From the NCBI GenBank assembly GCA_014896235.1, contig JADBKU010000009.1:62001-126000 (forward strand): a stretch of 64,000 nucleotides of DNA, read 5' to 3'. Each line of letters starts with the position of its first letter. Positions within the stretch are counted from its first letter, which is position 1. The position numbers were made by a program, and so were the translations under genes. The notes beneath the pieces are model-generated. The model worked only from the letters and a program-made list of their open reading frames with translations, had not been told where the DNA came from and searched no databases. Shown piece by piece: positions 19,439-27,301 of the stretch. Source of the DNA: a bacterium (GTDB lineage: Bacteria; Desulfobacterota; Binatia; Binatales; Binataceae).

Positions 19439-19456
19439 CCCGCGGAGAAGATCGAA

Positions 19457-20044
19457 ATGCGTATCTGGGCCGCTGTGCGAATGACTATAGTGCTGACCGT
19501 GCTGACCGGAATCGTTTATCCGCTGGCGATCGCCGCGGCGGCGCGCGCGCTTTTCCCCTGGCAGGCCGAAGGCAGCCTTGTGACGAGCGGAGGGACGGTC
19601 GTCGGCTCGGCGCTGATTGGCCAGAATTTTTCCGCACCCCGCTATTTTCGCGGCCGGCCTTCGGCCGCCGGCAACAACGGTTACGACGCGGCGAACTCCG
19701 GCGGCTCGAACCTCGGCCCGACCAACAAGTCGCTACTTACGGCCGTCGCGGCGCGCGTGCATGAAGTGCGCGAAAGCAATCCCGGAACCACCACCGTGCC
19801 GGTCGATTTGGTCACGGCCTCGGGCAGCGGCCTCGATCCCGAAATCAGCCTTGCCGCCGCCGATCTGCAAATACCCCGGGTTGCCAAGGCGCGCGGGCTT
19901 GACGAAGATACGGTCAGGAAGCTGGTTCGCGCCAACACCGAACGGCGCTTCCTGGGCCTGTTCGGCGAACCCGGCGTGAATGTGCTGATGCTGAATCTCG
20001 CGCTCGATCGGCTGCGCCCCGGCGATCGGCCCGCCGGCTCGTGA
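19457..20044 (+). CDS. kdpC: KdpC, assembly/affinity subunit
   Basis: A 195-residue protein with one N-terminal transmembrane helix (MTIVLTVLTGIVYPLAIAAA) and a soluble domain. Family signatures are GSALIGQNFSAPRYFRGRPSA, a NSGGSNLGPTN block, and DLVTASGSGLDPEISLAAA near the C terminus. KdpC supports ATP binding by KdpB. The stop codon is immediately followed by the kdpD start (no gap), indicating coupled translation. Confidence 0.96.
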   Translation: MRIWAAVRMTIVLTVLTGIVYPLAIAAAARALFPWQAEGSLVTSGGTVVGSALIGQNFSAPRYFRGRPSAAGNNGYDAANSGGSNLGPTNKSLLTAVAARVHEVRESNPGTTTVPVDLVTASGSGLDPEISLAAADLQIPRVAKARGLDEDTVRKLVRANTERRFLGLFGEPGVNVLMLNLALDRLRPGDRPAGS

Positions 20045-21205
20045 ATGGACCAGGACAAGCGTCCGGAACCCGAAGCCTTTCTCGACCTCGCGCCGCATTC
20101 CCAGCGCGGGTTGCTGAAAATTTATCTGGGCGCGGCCGCCGGCGTCGGCAAGACCTGCCGGATGCTCGAGGAGGCGCATCAGATGCGCCAGCGCGGCGTT
20201 GACGTGGTGATCGGCTTCATCGAGACCCATGGCCGCGCCGAAACGGCTGACCGCGCCATCGGCCTTGAAATCGTGCCGCGGCGGCGGCTCGATTACCGCG
20301 GCGTGACGATCGAGGAAATGGACCTCGACGCGATTCTTGCGCGCAAACCCGAATGGGCGATCGTCGACGAATTGCCGCATACCAATGCGGCCGGTTCGCG
20401 GCACGAAAAGCGCTGGCAGGACGTCGAAGAGCTGCTCGCCGCCGGAATCAATGTCATCACCGCGATGAATATCCAGCACCTCGAGAGCCTCAACGCGGTC
20501 GTCCGGCGCATCACGGGCGTCGAGGTGCGCGAGACCGTCCCCGATTCCGTGCTGGCGCGCGCGGATCAGATCGTCAACGTCGACTTAAGCATCGAAGGAC
20601 TTCGCGAGCGGCTGCGCGAGGGCAAAATCTATCCGGCGGATCACGTCGAGCAGGCGCTCAAGAATTTTTTCAAGCCGAGCAACCTGACGTCGTTGCGCGA
20701 ACTGGCGCTGCGAGAAATTGCGCGCGGACTCAACCGCCGGCGCGAGGACCTTGAGACCCGCCGCCGCGAGGGCGGACGGCGCACGCTCGTCGCCGACCGC
20801 CTGATGGTGGGACTGTCGTCGAACCCGCGCGACAGCGCCTCGCTCTTGCGCAAAGCCTCGCGCATCGCGGGCCAGCTCAACGCGGACTGGTACGCCGTGC
20901 ACGTCGAGACGCCGGCGGAATCGGTCGCGCGAATCGATACGCGCAATTTCGTCAAGCTGCTCGACAACATCAACCTCGCGGGCGACCTCGGCGCGGAGAC
21001 GGTGTGGCTCAAATCCGACGACGTGGTGCGCGCGCTGGTCGAATTCGCGCGCGAGCACGGCGTCACCAAGATCATCGTCGGCCGCACCAGTCAGCCGTTC
21101 TGGCGGCGGATGCTCGGCCGGACCGTGCCGCTCCGGCTGGTCGCCGCCGCGCCCGACCTCGACGTCGAAATTGCCGCGGTCGCCGCGCCCGAGGAAGAAT
21201 CATGA
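20045..21205 (+). CDS. kdpD: Stand-alone KdpD N-terminal sensor (KdpD + USP domains, no kinase)
   Basis: This 386-residue protein corresponds only to the cytoplasmic N-terminal half of KdpD. Residues about 20-230 are the KdpD domain, with Walker A GAAAGVGKT, DVVIGFIETHGRAET, VDELPHTNAAGSRHEKRWQD and MNIQHLESLN. Residues about 245-380 are a universal-stress-protein-like domain ending KIIVGRTSQPFWRRMLGRTV. No membrane-spanning segment, HisKA or HATPase domain follows; the kinase is a separate gene that overlaps its stop codon by an ATGA. It probably senses K+ or nucleotide (c-di-AMP in some species) and acts on that kinase. Split KdpD proteins are known in cyanobacteria and others. Confidence 0.93.
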   Translation: MDQDKRPEPEAFLDLAPHSQRGLLKIYLGAAAGVGKTCRMLEEAHQMRQRGVDVVIGFIETHGRAETADRAIGLEIVPRRRLDYRGVTIEEMDLDAILARKPEWAIVDELPHTNAAGSRHEKRWQDVEELLAAGINVITAMNIQHLESLNAVVRRITGVEVRETVPDSVLARADQIVNVDLSIEGLRERLREGKIYPADHVEQALKNFFKPSNLTSLRELALREIARGLNRRREDLETRRREGGRRTLVADRLMVGLSSNPRDSASLLRKASRIAGQLNADWYAVHVETPAESVARIDTRNFVKLLDNINLAGDLGAETVWLKSDDVVRALVEFAREHGVTKIIVGRTSQPFWRRMLGRTVPLRLVAAAPDLDVEIAAVAAPEEES

Positions 21206-22986
21206 GCCGTCCCACGCTCCGCAACAGCATCCGCAACGGTTCGCTCGCGATGCTGGTGATGGTCGTGCTGCTCGGCCTCTATACGTTGCCGCACGTTTAC
21301 CGCCTCGGCGGCGCGATTCGCGAAACGCTCTACCGCAACTACATCAGCATCGACGCCGCCCAGCACATGCACGCCGCGCTGCACGATTTGCAGGTGGCGG
21401 AGCTGGAAAACCGCGCCGCGGCCGTGCTGCCGGCCGACCGAGCGGCTTTTTTCCATTGGCTCGACATCGAGGATCGCGATTACACGGAAGTCGGCGAGCC
21501 GGAGCTCGCCGCGGAGATCCGCAAACGGGCCAACCGGCTCTTCGCCGACGTCGCCAGCGCGCCGCCGGGCGCTCGGCACGACGCCGAGTTTGCGGCGCTG
21601 CACGGCCGCCTCGACGATCTGATCGCGATGAACAAATCGGCGATGTTCCGCGCGGACAGCCGCGCCAGCCGGCTCGGCGGCCGGTTGGCCTATGAGTTCG
21701 CAATCGGACTCGGCCTGTTGCTCGCGTTCGGCGCCGCGCTGTCGTGGTGGCTGGTATGGACCATTTCGCATCCGCTCACCGATCTCGCCGAACGTTTGCA
21801 CGGAGTGAGCCAGCGCCGGGCGCATCTTCGGCTCGGCCCGCAGAAGCTCGCCGAACTTGACGCCGTCGCCCGCGAATTCAACGAGATGGCCGAACGCCTC
21901 GAGCAATACGACCAGCTCAACGTCGAGCGCCTGCTGTTCGAAAAGAGCAAGACCGAGGCGATTATCGAAAGCCTCGACGACGGCGTCGTGCTGATCGATC
22001 GCGACGGCGTCGTGATCCATATCAACCAGACCGCCGCGATCATCCTCGGCATCGATCAGGGCGACGCGCTCGGCATCCCTTTCGATGATCTCTCGAGCAA
22101 CCATCCGCACTACCTGCGCGTCCGCGACGCGCTGCGGATGTTCAAAAAGGGCGCGAACGGCGAGCGGGTCGAAGTGACGCTGCACATGCGCGGCCGCGAT
22201 CATTCGTTCGTGGTCAAGCCGATTCCGCTGCGCCACGGCGGCGCGGCCGCGCTCGGCACGATTCTGCTGCTGCAGGACGTGACCTATCTGCGCGATCAGG
22301 ATCGCGCGCGCGCCAACCTGGTCGCGACGCTTTCGCACGAATTGCGCACGCCGTTGACGTCGCTCGCGCTTTCCGCCGAATTGCTGAGCCGCGACGAGGC
22401 CGCGCTCGCGCCGCGCCAGCGCGAACTGCTGCGCGCGATTCTCGAAGAGTGCGCGCGCATGAAGCTGCTCAGCGACAACCTGCTGAACCTCGCCCGCGGC
22501 GATGCCGGCGCGATCGCGCTGGAACGGGCGCCGCTCGACCTCGCGCGGATTGTCGAGCAGGTCGCCGAGCGCTTCAATATCCAGGCGGGCGAGAAGGGCG
22601 TAAGCTTGACCGTGCGGACCGAGGCGCCGCCGATGCTGGAAGGCGATCCGGTCAAGCTTTCGTGGGTGGTGAGCAACCTGGTCGGCAATGCGCTGCGCTA
22701 CACGCCGCCCGGCGGCAAAATCGAAATCGCGCTGCGCCGGCGTAACGGCGTGGCGTTGATCGAGGTGACCGACACAGGCCCCGGCATCCCGCCCGCGATT
22801 CGTAACTATATTTTCGAGAAATTCGCGCAGTTCGGAGGAAACGGGGCGGAAAAAGGCGCCGCCGGCCTCGGCCTGGCGATCGCCAAAGATATCGTGCAAG
22901 CCCACGGCGGCCGCATCTTCGTCGAATCTCCCGAGGGCGGCGGCAGCCGTTTTATCGTCGAGCTGCCATTGCCGGCGCGCATCTGA
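21202..22986 (+). CDS. Membrane histidine kinase, KinB-like, partner of split KdpD
   Basis: A 594-residue sensor kinase. Transmembrane helices at about 14-30 and 166-187 flank a helical periplasmic domain of about 135 residues. Then come a HAMP linker (HPLTDLAERL), a PAS domain (about 250-360, with LDDGVVLIDRDGVVIHINQTA), a HisKA domain with H379 in SHELRTPL, and an HATPase domain with NALRYTPPGG, DTGPGIPP and GLGLAIAKDIVQAHGG. The HAMP-PAS region resembles KinB rather than the C-terminal half of KdpD, and the four KdpD transmembrane helices are absent. ATG 21202 overlaps the KdpD stop, and its own stop overlaps the regulator start (TGATG), so all three are translationally coupled. Confidence 0.92.
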   Translation: MSRPTLRNSIRNGSLAMLVMVVLLGLYTLPHVYRLGGAIRETLYRNYISIDAAQHMHAALHDLQVAELENRAAAVLPADRAAFFHWLDIEDRDYTEVGEPELAAEIRKRANRLFADVASAPPGARHDAEFAALHGRLDDLIAMNKSAMFRADSRASRLGGRLAYEFAIGLGLLLAFGAALSWWLVWTISHPLTDLAERLHGVSQRRAHLRLGPQKLAELDAVAREFNEMAERLEQYDQLNVERLLFEKSKTEAIIESLDDGVVLIDRDGVVIHINQTAAIILGIDQGDALGIPFDDLSSNHPHYLRVRDALRMFKKGANGERVEVTLHMRGRDHSFVVKPIPLRHGGAAALGTILLLQDVTYLRDQDRARANLVATLSHELRTPLTSLALSAELLSRDEAALAPRQRELLRAILEECARMKLLSDNLLNLARGDAGAIALERAPLDLARIVEQVAERFNIQAGEKGVSLTVRTEAPPMLEGDPVKLSWVVSNLVGNALRYTPPGGKIEIALRRRNGVALIEVTDTGPGIPPAIRNYIFEKFAQFGGNGAEKGAAGLGLAIAKDIVQAHGGRIFVESPEGGGSRFIVELPLPARI

Positions 22987-24335
22987 TGGCAAGTATCGTA
23001 ATCGTCGACGACGAAAAGAATATCCGCCGCAACCTCGCCGTCTTCTTCGAATCCCTGGGTCACCGGGTGCGCGCCGCCGCAGGCGGCGCCGAAGCGATCG
23101 CCGCGCTCGGCGACGAACCTGCGGATTTGGTGCTGACCGACGTGCGGATGGCCGAAATGGACGGACTGCGGCTGCTCGAAGAAATCAAACGCCGCGATCC
23201 GGCCACGGTCGTCGTCCTGATGACCGCTTTCGCCACGGTTGAAAACGCGGTGGCGGCGATGAAAGCCGGGGCCCAGGATTACGTCACCAAGCCGTTCACG
23301 CTCGACGAAATCCGCCGCACTCTCGAGCGCGCCCTCGAGTTGCGCGGCCTGCGCGTCGAAAACCGCGAATTGCGCAGCGCCGTCGAGCAGGCGCCGATGC
23401 TCGATACGGAAAGCGCCGCGATGCGCCGGCTGCTCGACACCGCCCGTCAGGCCGCCGCCAGCGACGCCACCATCCTGCTCACCGGCGAAAGCGGCGCGGG
23501 CAAAAACGTGCTCGCCCGCCAGATCCATCAATTGAGCCCGCGCCGCGACCATCCGTTCATCACCGTCAACTGCACCACGCTCTCCGAACAACTGCTCGAA
23601 TCGGAACTCTTCGGCCACATGCGCGGGTCCTTCACCGGCGCGGTGAAGGACAAGCCGGGCCGGCTCGAAGCCGCGCATCAGGGCTCCGTGTTTCTTGACG
23701 AGATCGCGGACCTGACGCCCGCGCTGCAAACCAAATTCCTGCGCTTCGTGCAGGAACTCAGCTTCGAGCGGATCGGCGGAGAACGCACCATCCAGGTCGA
23801 TGCGCGGATTATCGCCGCGACCAATCGCGACCTTGAGTCCGAAGTCGCGGCGCATCGTTTTCGCGAGGATCTTTTCTACCGGCTCAACGTAATCTCGCTG
23901 CGCGTGCCGCCGCTGCGCGAACGCGCCGGCGATATCGTGCCGCTCGCGCGCTGGCTGCTGCGCGCGGCCGGCCTGCGCAACCGCCGGCCCAACCTGCGTT
24001 TCAGCGCCGAGGCTGAAACCGCGCTCCGGCGCCATCGATGGCCCGGCAACATCCGCGAATTGCGCAACGCCGTCGAACGCGCCGCGGTGCTTTGCCGCAG
24101 CGACGAAATTACGCCCGACGACCTTCCGGACTCGATCTTTCGCGAACCGGGCGATCCTGGGCCCGCGCCGGCGGCGGCCGGCGCCGCTCAGCGACCGCCC
24201 AGTCTGGAAGACGTCGAACGCGAACATATCCGGCGCGTGCTGGCCGAAACCGCGACGCTCGAGGAAGCCGCCGACACGCTCGGCATCAATGTGACGACGC
24301 TGTGGCGCAAGCGCCGCCGCTATCGAATCGAATAA
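22986..24335 (+). CDS. Sigma-54-dependent response regulator (NtrC/AlgB-like) in place of KdpE
   Basis: A 449-residue bacterial enhancer-binding protein. The receiver domain (1-120) has D8/D9, phosphoacceptor D52 in LTDVRM and K102 in TKPF. The AAA+ domain carries Walker A GESGAGKN (167-174), the sigma-54 contact loop as GSFTGA (214-219, usually GAFTGA), Walker B SVFLDEIADL and REDLFYRLNV. A Fis-type HTH ends the protein (LEEAADTLGINVTTLWRKRR). It should open sigma-54 RNA polymerase promoters when phosphorylated by the coupled kinase. Canonical Kdp regulators (KdpE) are OmpR-type and use sigma-70, so this is a different output. I found no clear -24/-12 site before kdpF, but one exists before the gene ending at 28753. 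Confidence 0.94.
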   Translation: MASIVIVDDEKNIRRNLAVFFESLGHRVRAAAGGAEAIAALGDEPADLVLTDVRMAEMDGLRLLEEIKRRDPATVVVLMTAFATVENAVAAMKAGAQDYVTKPFTLDEIRRTLERALELRGLRVENRELRSAVEQAPMLDTESAAMRRLLDTARQAAASDATILLTGESGAGKNVLARQIHQLSPRRDHPFITVNCTTLSEQLLESELFGHMRGSFTGAVKDKPGRLEAAHQGSVFLDEIADLTPALQTKFLRFVQELSFERIGGERTIQVDARIIAATNRDLESEVAAHRFREDLFYRLNVISLRVPPLRERAGDIVPLARWLLRAAGLRNRRPNLRFSAEAETALRRHRWPGNIRELRNAVERAAVLCRSDEITPDDLPDSIFREPGDPGPAPAAAGAAQRPPSLEDVEREHIRRVLAETATLEEAADTLGINVTTLWRKRRRYRIE

Positions 24336-24685
24336 CGCCGCAACCAGCGCCGCGACGCGCCCGGCCGCCCGCGCCAAACCCGATTCGCGGAGCCGTCGCG
24401 ATCGGATCGGGAAATTCTGTTCGATGGAAATCGCCATGCGCTTGCGGGCGGCCGGCGCGCGTCCGGTCAGACCGCATCGATAGCATCGCGGCCGGCGTCC
24501 CGTCAGGGTGAAATTCTTCACCAGCGCGGCGCGGCGGCGGCGCGGTTGATCGCGCGGCCCGCCATGATAGCGTTGATCTTCGCCGTCCGGCGGGACCGAA
24601 TTCGCCACGCGCCGGCAAGGATTCGCTGAAGCTTCGCGCTGTCTGGATCGATGACCCAAGCTCCCGCCCCTGAACGCCGTTGACC
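24336..24685. other. Intergenic, 350 bp, contains a short inverted repeat
   Basis: No coding frame with convincing content. GGTGAA (24507-24512) / TTCACC (24517-24522) forms a 6-bp inverted repeat with a 4-nt centre that could be an operator or small hairpin. No U-tailed terminator follows the regulator gene, and no -24/-12 element was seen. Confidence 0.4.
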
Positions 24686-26521
24686 ATGGACTTGCGCGCC
24701 AAACTCGCCGCCATTTTCCTGCTGCTGCTGGTCCTGCCCTTTGTAACCATCAGCGCCATTCAAATCGATCGCACGGCGGCGGTGATGATTGACGATCTCG
24801 CCGCTTCGGGCGACCTGTTGATCAACCAGTCATTCGAGCAGGTTCGCCGGATCCTGACCCACGCGAGCGGCGATCCGATCGCGGCGCTGCGCGCGGACCC
24901 CGCCCTCGCCACGCTGCTTGAATCTTCGCAGGCCTTTGGCAAGGGCGTCGTTTACGCGCAGATCGAAACGCTGTCCGGCGCGCCGATTATCGCCCCGCAG
25001 GCCGATCCGCCGCCGGCGACCGTCGCCGCGACGCCGCCCTTCGCGAACCTGCGCGCGGCGCTCGCTTCATGGTGGCCGCCAACCCGTTTCGAGGCGATCG
25101 CCGGGAACCACACCTACGAAATCAGCCGCGCGATCAACGTCAACGGCCAGCCGCTGGCGGTTATCCGGGTCGGCCTCTCGACCGCGCTGATCGCCGCCGA
25201 AGCGCGCCGCTCGGTCCGCGACATCCTCGCGGCAGGCGCCGCCGGAGTCGTCCTGAGCCTGCTTGGCGCGATGGTCGCGGGCGGCCTGATGATGCGGCCG
25301 CTCGCCGACCTTGCGACCCGCGTCGAGCGAATCGCCGCAGGCGCCGACGCCGAAGCGCTACCGGTCGAGTCCGGCGACGAACTCGGCACGCTTGCGGCGA
25401 AGTTCAACGAACTCTCGCGCCGCATCAAGGCGACGCGCGCGCAATGGGAGACCGAGCGCGGCCAGTTCATCAACATTTTCCGTTCGATCAACGACGCCGT
25501 GATCTTGCTCGACGCCAGCGGCTCGGTGCTCTTCGTGAACCCCGAGGCGCAGGAGCGTCTTGGACTTCCGGCCGGCGGCGTCGCCGAAGGCAAGCCCCTG
25601 CCGCTGCTCCTCGGCCGCGACCATCCGCTCTCCCGCCTCGTCGAAACCGCCTACGCGACCGGCACGGAGATGCGCGACGTCGCGCTCGACCTCGGCCGCG
25701 ACGGCCAACCAAGCCGCTTGCTCGTCTCGATTTCTTCGCTCGGACAGAGTTCGGAACCCGCCGGACTGCTAATCGTCGCGCGCGATCTTGAATCGGTACG
25801 CGAACTGGAAAACGTGGTCGATTATTCGGGGCGGCTGGTGCGGCTGGGCGGGTTGATCTCCGGCGTCGCCCATCAGATCCGCAACCCGCTGAACGCGATG
25901 AACCTGCAGCTCGAGCTGCTCAGCCAGGACGCCGAGCGGGGCGCGCCGCTCGACCAGCGCCTCGGCGCCGTGCGGCGGGAGATCGATCGGCTTTCGCGCG
26001 CGATCGACGCACTGATGCGGTTCATGCGTCCGGAGGAATTGAAACTCGCGCCGGTCGCGATTAACGAGCTGGTTGGCGAAGCCGCGAGCCAGGTGGCGCC
26101 TTCCGGCATCCGGATCGAGTCGAATTTCGACCCCGCATTGCCTATTGCGCACGTCGATCGCGTGTTGCTCGGCGAAGCGCTGCGCAATGTGATTTCCAAC
26201 GCTTGCGACGCGATGGCGGCGAAGGGCGGCACGCTCCGGCTGACGACGGCGCTGGCGCCGGGCGGCTTCGTCGAGATCCGCGTCGCCGACACGGGCGGCG
26301 GAATCGAACCGGAAAATCTCGACCGCATTTTCAATCTCTATTTCACAACCAAACAAAACGGCAACGGACTGGGGCTGCCGCTCGCGCTCCGCGCCGTCGA
26401 TCTTCATCATGGTACGATGGACATCCAGTCCGAACCCGGCGCCGGCACGACCGTGATTATCCGGATTCCGGCGAGCCGGCGAACCGACGCCGCAATCGCA
26501 CCGCCGGCGCGCGCCGGATGA
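24686..26521 (+). CDS. Membrane histidine kinase, NtrB-like
   Basis: A 611-residue sensor kinase with an N-terminal transmembrane helix (about 7-27), a periplasmic sensor of about 150 residues, a second helix (about 180-203), a HAMP linker (RPLADLATRV), a PAS domain with INDAVILLDASGSVLFVNPE, a HisKA domain with H396 in GVAHQIRNPLNAM, and an HATPase with NACDAMAAKGG, DTGGGIEPENL and NGNGLGLPLALR. The HQIRNPLNAM form is typical of kinases that pair with NtrC-family regulators. It is separated by 350 bp from the NtrC-like regulator at 22986, which is a possible partner. ATG 24686 is chosen over an in-frame TTG six bases upstream. Confidence 0.92.
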   Translation: MDLRAKLAAIFLLLLVLPFVTISAIQIDRTAAVMIDDLAASGDLLINQSFEQVRRILTHASGDPIAALRADPALATLLESSQAFGKGVVYAQIETLSGAPIIAPQADPPPATVAATPPFANLRAALASWWPPTRFEAIAGNHTYEISRAINVNGQPLAVIRVGLSTALIAAEARRSVRDILAAGAAGVVLSLLGAMVAGGLMMRPLADLATRVERIAAGADAEALPVESGDELGTLAAKFNELSRRIKATRAQWETERGQFINIFRSINDAVILLDASGSVLFVNPEAQERLGLPAGGVAEGKPLPLLLGRDHPLSRLVETAYATGTEMRDVALDLGRDGQPSRLLVSISSLGQSSEPAGLLIVARDLESVRELENVVDYSGRLVRLGGLISGVAHQIRNPLNAMNLQLELLSQDAERGAPLDQRLGAVRREIDRLSRAIDALMRFMRPEELKLAPVAINELVGEAASQVAPSGIRIESNFDPALPIAHVDRVLLGEALRNVISNACDAMAAKGGTLRLTTALAPGGFVEIRVADTGGGIEPENLDRIFNLYFTTKQNGNGLGLPLALRAVDLHHGTMDIQSEPGAGTTVIIRIPASRRTDAAIAPPARAG

Positions 26522-26528
26522 TCGCCCG

Positions 26529-27059
26529 ATGAAGCTGAGGAGAGTCGTTTTTCGCGCCGCCGCCTTCGCGACCGCAGCCGCTTGCGCCGGATGCGCGCAG
26601 CTCGGCATCCGCAACCCGTTCGCGGCGCCGCTGCCTCAGGCGCAGTCCGCCTACCACCTCAAGCATCCGGCGTCCGAGACCGGGGAAGCGCCGCCGTCTT
26701 CTGCACGAACCGAGCGCAAGCGAGCGAGCGGCGGCCATCGAACGACCCACCCCGCACAACATGCTCCCGAAGCCGCGAAGACGGCCGCGCCGGCGTCCGC
26801 CCCGACCATCACGCTCGGCGGCGACGACCGCGACCGCGCCAACGCCCAACAAATGATCGACGACGCCGGCGCGCGGCTGGCGCACATCGACCGCTCGAAA
26901 CTAAGCGCCGACGACGCGTCCAGCTACAATCAGGCGAGCGGTTTCGTAATCGCCGCCCGCGCCGCGATGGATCAGCGCGATTATCTGGCCGCGTCGAGCT
27001 TGGCGCGCAAGGCATGGACGATCAGCCAGCAACTCGCCGTGCGCGCCGCCGGCCCGTAA
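26529..27059 (+). CDS. Small probable lipoprotein with repeat-rich middle
   Basis: A 176-residue exported protein starting seven bases after the kinase at 24686-26521, so very likely in its operon. The signal peptide (RRVVFRAAAFATAAACAGC) ends in a lipobox-like CAGC, with Cys rather than Leu at -3, so lipidation is likely but not certain. A Pro/Ala/basic linker (residues 35-95) leads to a helical C-terminal domain with RANAQQMIDDAGARLAHI, ASGFVIAARAAMDQRDYLAA and SLARKAWTI, reminiscent of DUF4398-type lipoproteins. It could be a periplasmic accessory of the sensor kinase. The function is not recognised. Confidence 0.75.
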   Translation: MKLRRVVFRAAAFATAAACAGCAQLGIRNPFAAPLPQAQSAYHLKHPASETGEAPPSSARTERKRASGGHRTTHPAQHAPEAAKTAAPASAPTITLGGDDRDRANAQQMIDDAGARLAHIDRSKLSADDASSYNQASGFVIAARAAMDQRDYLAASSLARKAWTISQQLAVRAAGP

Positions 27060-27301
27060 TTTCTCCACACTCACGATTTTGCGAAAGAAAAGGCGTCCGG
27101 GTCATGCCAACTCCGGCCTCCGACCGCCGCGAATTTCGCGGTGCCCGGCCGGCGTCCGACCGCGCGACGCCCCGCTGCTGATGGTCCGCCGAAGGAGAGG
27201 CTTACGCCCCGCCACGTGGGGGGGTTACGCGACGGGCGCGCTCCTCATCCATCGGCGAACAAACTTCAAATCTTGATTCGTCCAGCGATTCGGCCGGATA
27301 C

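Noticed and set aside
21091..24659. 633- and 617-codon minus-strand frames opposite the kinase and regulator
   Set aside because: Shadows of well-supported two-component genes.
27060..27301. Possible riboswitch-like hairpins between the lipoprotein and ATPase genes
   Set aside because: GC-rich stems only; no match by eye to GEMM, cobalamin or other known classes, and the two genes converge here.
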